Assembly: GCF_900496995.4 (NCBI RefSeq) | Contig: NC_044009.1 | Coordinates: 36,045,505-36,109,504 of the forward strand | DNA: 64,000 nt | From: Aquila chrysaetos chrysaetos | Lineage: Eukaryota > Chordata > Aves > Accipitriformes > Accipitridae | Direction: 5' to 3' | In this document: positions 37,001 through 48,302 of the stretch, one piece after another | How the letters are laid out: each line of letters starts with the position of its first letter | Position numbering within the stretch: position 1 is the stretch's first letter | The notes under the pieces: model-generated | What the model was told of the DNA's origin: nothing | The model's database searches: none | Seen by the model: only the letters and a program-made list of their open reading frames with translations | Made by a program: the position numbers and the translations under genes

Positions 37001-39043
37001 GAGCGGAGCCGCAGCCCCTCAGGGGTGCTGGTGGGGGACGTGGCCAACCTGCTCTACCGATTCGCCCTGGAAGGTAGGGGGGTCCTTCCCCTTGCCCTTG
37101 CCCTGCGCCACTCTTCCCATCCCCACGGGGGTCTGGATGTGGCCTGTCCCCTGCAGGGATCTCCTATATCCTCTTTGAGACCCGCATCGGATGCCTGAAG
37201 CAGCAGGTCCCTGCCGAGACCCAGCGCTTCATCGACTCCATCAACCTCATGTTCAAGAACTCCATCTTCGCCACCGTCCTGCCCCGGTGGAGCCGCAAGG
37301 TGCTGCCCTTCTGGGACCGCTACCTGGACAGCTGGGACACCATCTTCGCCTTTGGTGAGCGGTGGTGATGGGGGCCCGGCGCGGTGGGATCAGACTCCCT
37401 AAGGACCCTTAAAAGTGGGACAGTCCTCAGCCATGCGTACTTTTGGCCACCCTCGCTCTGTCAGCGCTGGATCCCACACTCTGTCCCTGCAGGCAAGACC
37501 CTGATTGACCGAAAGATGGAGGAGCTGGAGGGGCAGGTGGAGCGGGGCAAGGAGGTATCCGGCTACCTGAGCTACCTGCTGGCCAGCGGCAGGCTCAGCC
37601 TGGATGAGGTCTACGGCAGCGTGGCCGAGCTGCTGCTGGCCGGCGTGGACACGGTGAGAGCCGGGCAGTTGCTGCCGGTGGATCTCTGCTGAGCTCCGTG
37701 CCAGGCGGGGGAGCTGGGGGGCCATGCTCAGCTGCACTCCCCAGCCCCTGCAAGCTCTGGGCTGGTGGTTGGGGGGCTGATGCCCCATAGGGGCAAAATT
37801 TCAGGGATCAGTCAGTACAGACCCTGTCCTCCACTTTTCTCCCTGCCCTGCTTCCTGCCTCAGTTTCCCCCATGCTCGCTGCCCTTCACCCCTGGCTTCC
37901 CTGTGCACCGGAGCAGGGGCTGCCTGGTGCTGTACTGGTGCCGTGCTTGGCACAAGGCTGCTCGGGTGGTGGCCCCATCTCCCTCACTCCTCTTGGCACT
38001 CCGCTTCCCCCAGACCTCCAACACGCTGTCCTGGGCCCTGTACCACCTCTCCCGGGACCCAGGCATCCAGGAGACCCTGTACCAGGAACTGAAAGCCGTC
38101 GTGCCTGCCGACCGGTTTCCTGGTGCTGAGGATATCCCCAAGATGCCGATGCTTCGGGCAGTTATCAAGGAGACGCTGAGGTACAGCCCAGCTGCCCCAA
38201 GGTCCTGCTCACGGGCCCCTTCCCCAGGGGCAGTCCCTTCTCCCCACACACTGGGGGATGCACCAGCCAGGCAGGGTGCAAGGCTGGATGTCAGTCCCTT
38301 AGGGCTGCATCCATCCACCTTCTCCCTGGGGAGGGGGACAAAGCTGCTGAGCAGCGGGAGATGATGCTTCCCCCTTGTCCTGCCTACGGCTCTTTCCCTC
38401 TGGGGTCCCCAGATGGGATCCTACTGCCCCACTAACTCTCCCCATATCCCAGGGTCTACCCAGTGGTGCCCACCAACGCCAGGGTCTTCTATGAGAAGGA
38501 CATCGTCATCGGAGACTACCTCTTCCCCAAGAACGTGAGTGGGGGCCATGCCGTAGGGACCCCCACTGCGCTCAGTGGGGCTGGGCGGGGGTCGTTAACC
38601 ACCCCCCTTCTTGCCCCACAGACCCTCTTCGTCCTGGCGCACTATGCGATGTCTCACGACGAGACCTACTTCCCTGAGCCTGAGCGGTTCCTGCCCCAGC
38701 GCTGGCTCCGGGGCCATGGCTCCCCCCACCACCCCTTCAGCTCCATCCCCTTTGGCTACGGGGTCCGTGCCTGCGTCGGCCGCCGCATCGCAGAGCTGGA
38801 GATGCACCTGGCTCTCGCCAGGGTGAGTACGGACCCCCTGCCCCAGGTAACTCACCATGAGCTGGGATGGGGGCCCCAGGGAGTCCCTGAGGCACCGCCA
38901 TCCCCTTCTCCCCACAGATCATCCAGGCGTTTGAGGTGCGGCCAGACCCCCGCGGCGTGGAGGTGACGTCCGTGTCTCGCATCGTCCTGGTGGCCGACAA
39001 GCCCATCAACCTGGAGTTCATTGCTCGCCCGGGGGCCCCCTGA
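34053..39043 (+). CDS. CYP27A1: CYP27A1, mitochondrial sterol 27-hydroxylase (complete, 9 exons)
   Basis: Exons are 34053-34286, 36413-36603, 36874-37073, 37157-37354, 37493-37653, 38014-38180, 38453-38534, 38622-38822 and 38918-39043. Every border is GT/AG with matching phase, giving 519 aa (human 531). The N-terminus is Arg-rich with no acidic residues for about 45 residues, as in a mitochondrial presequence. P450 landmarks are the I-helix AGVDTTSNT (about 324-332), the K-helix ExxR as KETLR (E381-R384) and the haem loop [10 protein letters not shown] with Cys462 as ligand. [10 protein letters not shown] and ALWKEHRD are typical of CYP27A1, and the place between PRKAG3 and WNT6 excludes CYP27B1/C1. 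The enzyme hydroxylates the cholesterol side chain at C27 with adrenodoxin as electron donor, in bile acid synthesis. I chose the ATG at 34053 for its context (A at -3, G at +4) and presequence; an in-frame Met 345 bp upstream lies in repeat. Confidence 0.95.
35869..35939 (+). promoter_or_regulatory. Duplicated HNF1/GATA/LRH-1-like module, intron 1 copy
   Basis: The inverted partner of 32803-32874, in CYP27A1 intron 1. GCTGATCATTAAC at 35876-35888 is identical to the other copy. CCCTTATC and GGTTCAAGGACCC are also kept, while the flanks have diverged. Retention of the core suggests selection on transcription factor sites. Confidence 0.5.
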
Positions 39044-40313
39044 CTGCGTGCCCCCCCCCCCACCCTAGGTGCTGAATGGGGATCATCCCCGCTGCCCCAT
39101 GAGGAGGGGCAGGAAGGCAAACCCACCCTAGCACCCACCCCCTGCCCGGCTTGGGCCAGGGGACTCCCAGCTCCACTGTGGGGAAGATGGGGGGGGATGA
39201 GGGATGACCCCAAGTCACCCCTGGGGCACTAGTATCCCCCTACCCCAAATCTGCAGGAGGCTTGGGGAACTGCTGTGCCTTTCACACGCTGCGAGGGGTC
39301 GTGTCCCCCTCATCCCGTGCCCAGCTGGGCTGTGTCGGGGACCCAGGAGCTCTGCTGGGGCGGGGGGGGAAGCGGGGAGGGGGCTTGCAGCCTTTCGGTG
39401 TCTCCTTCGTCCCGTTCTTGTGTAGCTGCACGTGGATCTGTGCCTGGAGCCAGGACATCTGGGTCCTCTCTGAACAGCTGACCTTAGCCTCAGCCACTTC
39501 TCTGTGCCTCAGTTTCCCCCCTGCCTCCCAAGGGAAGTTCGAGCGCCGGCAGGGGTTTTGCGTTTGTGCCTGGTTCCGAGGGACAGAGCCAGCCCTGGCC
39601 CTGGGCAAGCGGAGCAATAACACAGCATGTCCCCCGCGATGGGGAGGAAGCCTGTCACCACCCAGCACTGGTATCATGTCCCCTGGCAGGGCCAGGCAGC
39701 ACGGGGAGCACCGGGGACCTTTTGCTATCAGCCGTTATTTCACTGAGATGCTGATACAGGGTCACGGGAATGGGAACAGGACTCGCTCTGGGCGAAGCAG
39801 CCAGGGGAGGATCGGCTCAGCTCCCCTCGTCCCCAAGCAGGGACATGGGGCTGATATCCAGGGCCGCCACAGGGGCTCAGAGCTGGCAGCAGCCACAGGC
39901 AGGGGATGCGGTGCCCCTTGCCCAGGCTCCTGGAGGGCTGGAGTATGGGACACCCTAACAGTGAACCCCCCCTCACCTTCCTGCTGCTTGGGGATCCTAG
40001 CTGGACTGCGGGAAGCAGCAGGCAGCAACCTTGCTGGCACCAAGGCTGCCACCCCTCGGGTATCCCCAAGGGGACCCACACCACCACTATGGTGGAGCTA
40101 TCAAGGCTGCACACCCCGTGTCCCCTGTCCCCTTGGCTCTACCCACAGGCAGAGTTGCCACCCTGTGCCCGTGCTGCCCTCACTGGCATCCCAGGCTGTG
40201 TCGCCCAGCCCTGCCGAGCAGCCAGCACCCCCTCCCCAGCCCAGCTCTCTCCAGAGGAGCCATGCCTGGCTGCGTCCCAGAAAGGCGAGGCAGTGGTTCC
40301 TGGAGCAGGCTGC

Positions 40314-40319
40314 TTTATT
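40314..40319 (-). terminator. PRKAG3: Probable PRKAG3 polyadenylation signal (AATAAA)
   Basis: The first clear AATAAA on the minus strand after the PRKAG3 stop at 42187. It implies a 3' UTR of about 1.9 kb with no other gene in between. Confidence 0.5.
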
Positions 40320-40468
40320 ACAACAAGGCTGAACAGACCAGCAAATAAATAAATACCCTCCGCCCACCCCAAAACATGCACAGGGTCCCCGTGCAAGTGC
40401 CTGTCCTGGCACCAGCTCTGGCGCAGGCTGTCCCTCTGCCAGGGACCTTCAGCCCCGCGTGACCCTAC

Positions 40469-40474
40469 AATAAA
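40469..40474 (+). terminator. CYP27A1: Probable CYP27A1 polyadenylation signal (AATAAA)
   Basis: AATAAA followed seven bases later by TGTGTGTGCA, a good GU-rich downstream element. An alternative AATAAATAAATA lies at about 40344. A 3' UTR of about 1.4 kb is implied. Confidence 0.55.
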
Positions 40475-42186
40475 CAAGCCTGTGTGTGCAGCTGAGCCTA
40501 CGCTACTGGGCACCGGGCGCAGCTGGCAGGACTGTGCTCACTAAGGGGGGAGCCTCAGCCGAAGCGCTCAAATCCAGCAGCAGGATGGGAGCGGGGTGGC
40601 TGAGTCCCCCGGGGCCACGCGGGTCCCTGTGCCCAGCTGCTGGCATGGCATAGCTCCTCCGGCATGGTGCCCATCGAGCATCACCGTGTGCTTACTGGCA
40701 GGAGGCACCCCTGGGCCCCCTTTTCCCCGCTCCCTGCCTCTCTGAGGCTGGCAGGATCTGGCCCTGGACTCAAGACGAGCCCCAGGACTGGGGTGGGTAG
40801 GCAGGTCCTCCCTGCGGAGAGCCTGCAGGGCCCGAGCCTCCTTCCATGACCCCAGAACCACACAAGAGGCCCCCAAGTCAGATGAGATGGCAGCACTTCC
40901 CTGCTGTCTTCAGAGCGAGGATCGGTCGATGCCTGCAGGGCGAGAGAGCGTGCGAGGCCATAACTCCCCGGCGGGCACTGGTGCTGGGCTGGGCGCCCTG
41001 CGGCACAGCCCACCAACCCACCCTGGCAGACAGCGGGGTCTTCCCTCCATCCCTGACTGGGATGCAAGGCCCTGGGGGAGGGCAGGGGCTGGTCTGGAGG
41101 GGGACATCCCGGTGGCCCCCTGCAGCTCCTGACACAGCCACCCCTGCGGGCACCAGGGATGGAGTGAGCAAAGGCACCGTGATGGGGAACGGCAGGGCGA
41201 GTGGGGTCTCATATTTGGTGTGGTTAAGACACACCACTCCCTGTCTCCTTCTGTGTGGAGCAACTGGGCACTGCTAGGGGAACTGGTGGGCATGGGGCTG
41301 TCCCAAGCCTGTTCCCCACCACAGCCCCCAAAAAAGCATCATTACCTTTGGGAAGCAGCTGGGCACTGGGGCCAGCTTCCCCCTCCCCAATTCACCCCTA
41401 AATAGGTGCCACGGTGGGTGCCAGCGCCGTGCCCACTCATCACCAGCGAGGACTCACCAGGCAGTGGGCGAGCAGAGCCAGGTGCAGGCAGCTGGGCAGC
41501 GCGGTCCCAGCATGGCCTGGGAGTGAGTCCCATCCCTGGAGCAAGCAGTTTCAGGGCCACCGGGGGTGGAGGGCTGTGCCAGCCATGGCCCGTGAGTTGG
41601 CCACACTGTGCACGTGGCTAGTGGTGGGCAGCATGTCTGGGGTGTGCGAGTGGGGGTCTGTCCCCTCTGTGTCCCCTGGGAATGGCACTGAAGGGGCTCA
41701 GGTCTCGAGGGAGACTTTGAGGCGAGGTCAGAAAAGGGCTTTTGTCTTGGGGTGCATCACACCCCAAAACCCTCATCCAGCCCAAAGTCCAGGGGCATGC
41801 AAAACCTGCATCCCACGTGCTGCCTGGATTGGGGGTGTCTCTGTAGCAGGTGCCCCCATCCTTCCTCATGGATACCAGGGATCAGGACCCCAGAAGTGTT
41901 CCCCTGTGACCCTTGTGTCCCCAGGCATAAGCAGCATCCAGGTCCTGCCGTCTCCACCTGGGCACCCAGCGCTGCCAGACCCCAGCCCCAGCCTCCTCTG
42001 TCCCCTGAGGCTGATTTGGCTGGGGTGGAGCCAGGTGGCCTGAGCAGGGAGGTGACAAAGTGCAGTGATGAAGTGTGGGTGACCCAGCAGCAGGGGGGGG
42101 GACAGGTGCGGAGTGGCGGGGGACGGCGCCTACCTGAAGTGGAGAGAAATGGAGGGTGCAAGTGGAGAAAGATGGAGCGTCGCGGG

Positions 42187-45100
42187 CTAAGAGTTAAGAG
42201 CATCGATACCTGCGGGAGTGAGCACAAGGGCCTGGAGAATGTCGGAGAGGGAGATGATGCCCCGTGGATACTGGTTCTCATCCACCAGAACCAGGCGATG
42301 GACCTGTGGGTGCAGGTAGAGCATCACAGGCAGGTCAGGCAACAGGCAGGAGCGGCTTACACTGGCACGAGGCACCCCAGCCACTCACCTGCTCCTTGGC
42401 GATGCGGTCAATGATGTCCTCCATGGTTTCGTGGGGGTAACAGGTGAGGACCCCCTCCAGGCAGACAGTGCGCTGCCGCAGTGCCTCCCGCACACTAATG
42501 TCCAGGTTGTTGTAGGTCTTCTGGGCTGCCAGATGCTGTGGGAGAGGTGGTCCCGCTCAGCGCCCCAACGTGTCCTCACACCCTGTTGTGCCAGCACAGC
42601 GGGGGACACCCAGCCCTGGGGATGCACGGGGCAGATCTGCACTGGCACGTGCACGTCACTGCACGTGGGGTGGGTTTGCGTGAGCACCCCACCAGTGGCA
42701 TGCAAGGGGCCACACTCGTGCCCGGGCGTGCAAACACACAGGGTACTCACAATGACATCAAACCGGGAGTAGAGGCCAACCACTTGCCCTGCAAGGAGAG
42801 ACAGTGCAGGGGCTGGGGAGGGGGCCCTGGGGACAACCCACTGTGCTCCCCCATACCCCAAGGTGCAGCCCAAGGGCCAGGAGGGGGTTTTTGGGTGGGG
42901 ATGGGGCCAGCGCCACTGGCAGTGGGAGATGGTGGGGCTGCTTCACTCTCCAGGTACCGGCATCATTGACGACAGGCAGGGCAGAGACGCGGCGGTCCAC
43001 GAAGATTTCCAGGGCGGTATAGATGGGAGCGGACTCAGGCACAACGGCCACATTACGGAAGGTGCCGACACACAGCTCCTGCACTGTTTTCTTCAGGAAG
43101 CGTGGCTTGGGGATGGTGGAGCCCTGCGGTGGGGAACGGCAGGGCTGGGCTGGCACCTACATGCACCCTGACACCCTTGCTTGTGCCCATACACACCAAC
43201 CATGTGTGTGCACATGAAGTCCCAGCACTCACAAAAATGTGGAGGAACTTGAGGATGCGCTTGTGTGTCAGGATGTGCAGGACATTGCCTGAGATGGGCT
43301 CAATGACAGGCAGGCGATGGATCTTGTGCTTGATCAGGGAGTAGACAGCGTCGAAGAGGCTGCGGGTGACAGGGACACCGTGAGGGGATAGGGCTGCATC
43401 CCGGGCACACCCCCCGTGGGGTGTGCTCTCCCCCAGTGGGTGGGCACTCACCTATTGCTTGGAGAGATGTAGACCAGTGGCTTGAAGGACCCCTGCAGGT
43501 ACACCTCTGCCAAAGAAGAGAGGTTGGAGAGAGGTGGGAGAGGGGGTCCCCCAGCCCCCTCATGGAGCCCACCTCCATGCCCTGTGCAGCATCCCCAGCT
43601 CAGCCCCGCCACCCCCATCACCTCCCGCTTTTTACCTCTCCAGGTCTCAATCTTGTGTTCCTCCACCTCGTAGATCTGAACCTGAGGGCAGGGAGATGCC
43701 CTGGTCATGGTGGCCCCATGGGGGGACTGAGGGGACACTGGGGCACTGCCCCTTCCCCAGGCATCCCACCCCATCACCCTAAGTGCAGGGATCACATCTT
43801 GGGTGCCAGGCAGAGGGGCACCAAGCAGACGCTGGGCTGGCCAAGAGCATCCCCTGGTCATGGGCTAGTGATGAAGAGGGGTCCAGGAGAGGGAAGAGGG
43901 AACCAGAGAGGTGGGGACAGCCCCTCCCTACCCCATGCCTGCCCCAGCTCCCCGTGCCCTCCCCGCCACACTCACCAGGGGAGAGCGGTAGTAGCGGTGG
44001 AGGATGTTGATGAAGTCAGTGATGGTGAGCATCCCTGTGGAGACACGTGGGGCTGGCAGCGCTGCCCACACCCTCGCTGCCAGGCAGGAGAAGGGGCCAG
44101 GTGGTGCTGCCGGCACTCACCCACAAAGCTCTGTGTCTTGCTGTCCCAGAGCGGGGCAGCACGCACCCCGTTGGCCACCAGTGCCACGAAGGCTTTCTTG
44201 ATCTGCTGGCGGAGTGGGGAGGGGGTCAGGGGGTCCCTGAGCCCGCTCCCCCCCCCATCTGTCCCGCTGATCCCCCCGCTTTATCACCTCCAGGGAGGTG
44301 TCGAAGACTACAAGCTTGCAGCTGGTGGGGATGGCATCATAGCAGCAGTGGCTCCTCATGAAGTGCATGTAGACCTCAGCGTCGGGACTCTGAAACTCGG
44401 TCTCTGGGGACAGCCCCAGCACCTCATTGCCCAGCGTGAAGGTGACGGGTCTTGGGCTTCTCCGCCTGTCCTCTTCCTCCTCCTCTTCCTCCTCCTCCCC
44501 CTCCTCCTTGGGGGACAGTGCCTCTGGGAACCCTGCCAGCAAACCCACCCCAGCCCTGGCCGGTGAGCTGAGCTGTCGGGTCTCAGCACCCTCCTGCCTG
44601 GGGGGAGCAGGGGGATGCTGTGGGAGGGGCTGCTCCCCATAGACCCCCCCCCCCATTCCCCACTCCACGGGGGCAGCACACGGCACTGCAGCCCTCCAGC
44701 CTAGGGGGCACTGGGAGCTTCTGGAAGGAGCTGAGGAGTGGAGCAACGTGGGGTATGGGCAGGGCGGGCAGAGGACTGATGTGCTCATTACATGAGTGAG
44801 CCAGACATTCACCCACCCCACCCCCTGCCCCCCGACAGGCCTAGGTGCTACCTGCTACCCACCTTCCTCCTTAGGGCAGGCAGCAGCATCCAGCAGCGCC
44901 ACCTGAGGGGGCACACAGGGAGGTGGGGGATCAGCAGGAGCCAGCCCGGCCTCTCCCCCACCCATGGCTCCTGCCTGCACCCACCCAGCTGCCCCGGCAC
45001 CCCCAAGCCAGACAGAGGGGACCGTCCTTTCAGGGTGGGGATGCAGGCTGGGCTTAGCACCGAGCACCCACGGGGAGCCCCTGGTCCACCCATGACCCCC

Positions 45101-45827
45101 GGACCCTGCCCACCCCCATGGTGGCTCCAACTCAGGATGCCCAGCTTGTCCCCCTGCTCTGGGGGGGCAGCGGGGATTCCCAGGGTGGGGCAGAGGACGG
45201 CAGGACCCCCCCAGCTCCTCTCTCTGCTGTTGGAGCTGAGCGCATCCTGCACCGGGTCTGCACTCATCCTCTCCCTCTCCCAACCCCAGGCTGTAATTCC
45301 TGGTCCTGCTGTCTCCCGTGTCGGCAGCCCCACCTGACCGCGGGGACCAGGTCCACCCGGGAGACCCTACAATAACAAGGGGGCAGCCCCAGGTGGGAGA
45401 GAGGCGAGCACGGCCAACCGGCTGACCCCGTGCCCCCTGGTCCCCAGGAGACCCTACGTGGCGGGAAGACCAACCCCGGACCACAAACCCGCTGGCAGAG
45501 CCAATGTTTACGAGCCACCCTACAATAACAAAGGCGCCGGGACTGCTCCCTAGGGAGCCCAGAGCCAAACCCGGGAAGGAAGTGACCCTACACCAACGTC
45601 CCCCAACCTTTCCCAAGGGGCTTGGGACAGCCGGGGCAGGCAGGCGGGCCAGGCTGCGCTCCGTGTCCTTGTCCCTCCGGCTGCCTGGCCGTGGGAAGGG
45701 GACCGCCAGCCCCCCCGCATCCCCCCACCCCGGAGGCGGCCTGTCCCCAAGCGGGGGTCTCTCGGGCCGGGTCCCCCACCCGCCCCGGCGGTACCTGGGG
45801 CGCAGCGGGGCCGGGGAGTCGCTCCAT
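42187..45827 (-). CDS. PRKAG3: PRKAG3, AMPK gamma-3 regulatory subunit (complete, 12 coding exons)
   Basis: Exons in transcript order: 45795-45827, 44863-44902, 44288-44730, 44121-44202, 43976-44034, 43636-43681, 43452-43506, 43233-43359, 42958-43123, 42751-42788, 42389-42535, 42187-42303. Phases all fit, giving 450 aa. The four CBS repeats start near residue 155 ([17 protein letters not shown]) and run to the end ([13 protein letters not shown]). Landmarks include [61 protein letters not shown] and [11 protein letters not shown]. These bind AMP/ADP/ATP and set AMPK activity; gamma-3 is the skeletal-muscle isoform. The N-terminal 150 residues are Pro-rich, then carry a run of nine Glu, and resemble human gamma-3 little. 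Exons 1-2 and the acceptor of exon 3 (44730) are least certain: two later acceptors are also in frame. The gene is convergent with CYP27A1 and tandem with TTLL4. Confidence 0.93.
45364..45531. repeat. Repeated ACCCTACAATAACAA motif in PRKAG3 intron 1
   Basis: The 15-mer ACCCTACAATAACAA occurs exactly at 45364-45378 and 45517-45531. Shorter relatives are ACCCTACGTGG at about 45452 and GACCCTACACCAAC at about 45587. A one-base-longer form also sits at 40462-40477 over the CYP27A1 poly(A) signal. Confidence 0.6.
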
Positions 45828-46100
45828 GCTGACTGCGGGGCAGCGCTGCTATTCTGGGCCCGCGACTGGCGGGGGCCTGGCAGATAGGGTGTCAGCGAGC
45901 AATGCCAGCCATGCCCCCGCCACCGCCGCGGGGGGGGGGGGACGGGGGACGGGACACGACACCGCCGCCGCCACTGCCACCGCCGTGCGGTGCCCGCAGC
46001 CGCTGCGCCACCCCGCGACACCGCAGCACCGGGCTGGAGGGGATGGCCGTGGCCCCGGGGACGGCGCTGGGGACGCGAGGGAGGAGGTGATGGAGAGAGA
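45828..46100 (-). promoter_or_regulatory. PRKAG3: PRKAG3 promoter region, CpG-rich
   Basis: CpG-dense sequence upstream of the PRKAG3 ATG, with CCGCCGCCACTGCCACC-like triplet runs. No TATA box seen. The ATG has A at -3 and G at +4. Confidence 0.45.
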
Positions 46101-47520
46101 TGGCTGGGGGCAGAAAAACTCTCCCCCCCTGCTCCGCGGACCCCCGTCCTCCAGGAGCGGTGCTCAGCACCTGCCAGAATGCGGCCCTGCCCACCCCGGC
46201 GCTGCCCCCAGCCCGTCCTGCAGCAGGAGCAGGTGGGGGGCACAGCAATCCCCCCCCCCCCCCCTCCCCCGGGAATGCTGGAGGAGGGCTGGATCCAGCC
46301 ACGGGCTGAGCGGCAGCCACAGCCAGAGCTGGGGACCCTTTGCCCTCGACGCTGCCCCAGCCCTGCCCGCTCCTGCCCACTGTCCTGCTGCTCTTCAGCC
46401 GTCCCTGGCCCTCATGGAGGGGGCAGCTGGCGCCTGCCGGGGAACCTCCTTCCTCGCCTGCGGGGCCACCCCCTCTCTCCCGCCCTCCGCCCGCTCCCGG
46501 CTCCATTTCTATTTCAGGAAGGTTCAAATAACTTCTTGGCCGGCTGCCGTGCCGGCTCGGGAGCAGCGGGCGTGGGCGAGCGGGCTGGTGGCTGCCAGGC
46601 CAAGGGGACAAAGTGGCTCCGGCTGATTGCTGGGGGACAGCTGGACCCTGGCCTGCGGCGGGACGCAAGGAGCAAAGCCCCTGTCCTCTGGTGCTACCCC
46701 ATGGCAGGGAGGAAGAGGAGGGATGAGGCAGGGAGGGGGCTTGGTGCTGGGGCCAGGCCAGCAGGACGAGGGTGACATGAGGACACAGCAGCTGCCCCGG
46801 TCTTGGACAGCCCTTGCCCCACAGCGGTGCAAGGGGTGGGATGGGGCCGGACCCTTACAGCTGCACTGAGCTGGGCAGCCTGGCTCCAGCCTGGCCACTG
46901 CCGGGTGCTGGCAGCAGGGAAGGCAGCAGGCATCTCCACTTGCGGAGGCTATTTTCAGGTGCTGGAGAGAAGCCGAGGAGCGATGAGATTGTCACCAAGG
47001 AGACCAGAGAAACAGGGCCCAGCTCCGGGCAGCAGGGGGCTGTGGGGAGAAGAGAGGGGTGGGAAGGGCTTTCTGCAAGCCCCAGGGCCCACTCATGGGG
47101 CTCAGCACCTCCCCTAGCCCTAAACAACCTGTCCGAGTGCCCAGCATCCCCCTGCCGGGCTGGGGGGACATAACCCAAAACCAGCAAGGGACAGCTCAGG
47201 GGACCCAGCCCTTCCTTCCCCTGCTGCAAGGCTGGGCTGCTCTGTCCCCCTCAGTTAATGATCTGCAGGAGAGTCCCCAGGACATAAGGCAGACCCCAGG
47301 TCCCAGCAGCTACGCTGGGACCCGCTCCACCACACAGGGGGCCACACTTACCTGCCATGGGGCAGCAAGAATGACCCCCAGCTCCAGGAAGGACAGGGGA
47401 ACAGCAGGGTGGTGGCACAAACCCTTCCTGTACCAGAGCCTGGTGAAGCATGGGGAGAGCAGAGCTGCCCCGCAGGTGCAAACAGGTCAGGGAAACAGAG
47501 GCATATGAAGGCCAGGAGAG
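46101..47520. other. PRKAG3-TTLL4 intergenic gap, no gene seen
   Basis: GC-rich, with a C run at about 46250-46264 and no coding or repeat family recognised. Two same-strand genes are separated here by about 1.7 kb. Confidence 0.5.
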
Positions 47521-47536
47521 CAGCTGAGTGCTAAAC

Positions 47537-47542
47537 TTTAAT
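47537..47542 (-). terminator. TTLL4: Possible TTLL4 polyadenylation signal (ATTAAA)
   Basis: ATTAAA on the minus strand about 760 bp after the TTLL4 stop, with pyrimidine-rich sequence beyond it. It is a common variant signal, and I see no better candidate nearby. Confidence 0.4.
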
Positions 47543-48302
47543 AGAAATCCTTGAGAAATGATGAGAAAATAGAGAGCAGAGCCCAGGAGAAGAGCACCAG
47601 CCTGCAGTCCCCACACACATGCTGCAGGTCACTTGGGAGAGCCGACAGCCCAGAGTAGATGCTCCCTCCCTGGTAGCCCTACTGTCCCCACAACAAATCA
47701 GAGCTACGCTGGTACCCGTGGTCTCTCTCAAGCAGCGATGTGCAAGCCCAAAGTTTCCCCCAGGCCCTGAGGCTGGGGGAGGGCAGGATGTTGGCACAGG
47801 TGTTCAGAAAGGATGAAATGGGTCAGTTGAAAGTCCCACGCCCTCCTCCTTCCAGAGGAGCAGGGTGGTGGCTGGGGACTTTTCTCCAGGGGCCAGGCTC
47901 CAGCAGGGCAGAAGCAGACTTGGCTCCCAGCGGCTCAGGACAAGCGCACAGAGACACAGGCAAGCAAGGGCTGAGCCTGTGCTGGTTGGGGATGGGAAGC
48001 CTAGGCTGTCTCCAAGCTCAGCCAGCTCCCACGCAGCAAAGAAACCGCCACCACCACATCAGGCTTTAAGAGCAGCTTAGGACAAAGGCCAGACAAACCC
48101 CACTTCCTCAGGCTTTGCCATCTGTTTTAAAAATGGAAGTCAAACAGCTCTCCTCTTTGCCCAGTAAAACATCCCTCTCTAAAAACAGCCCCACAAGTGT
48201 GCAGCACAGAGGGCTCCCACAGTCCTTGCTCTCCGAGCCAGCTCCTGTCTCTTCCTTTGAGGTAGGTTGGGTTGTCCCCAGGGAGGGACAGCAGCTGCCT
48301 GG

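Noticed and set aside
34053-39043. CYP27B1 or CYP27C1 instead of CYP27A1
   Set aside because: The mitochondrial CYP27 family is clear, and the neighbours PRKAG3, TTLL4 and WNT6 are those of CYP27A1 in other vertebrates.
43421-44566. 381-codon plus-strand open frame across PRKAG3
   Set aside because: Antisense shadow of the PRKAG3 exons, whose minus-strand translation matches the gamma-subunit CBS repeats exactly through every splice junction.
45622-46626. Long plus-strand open frame upstream of PRKAG3
   Set aside because: CpG-island composition (Pro/Ala/Gly/Arg), no motifs, overlapped by equally long minus-strand frames.
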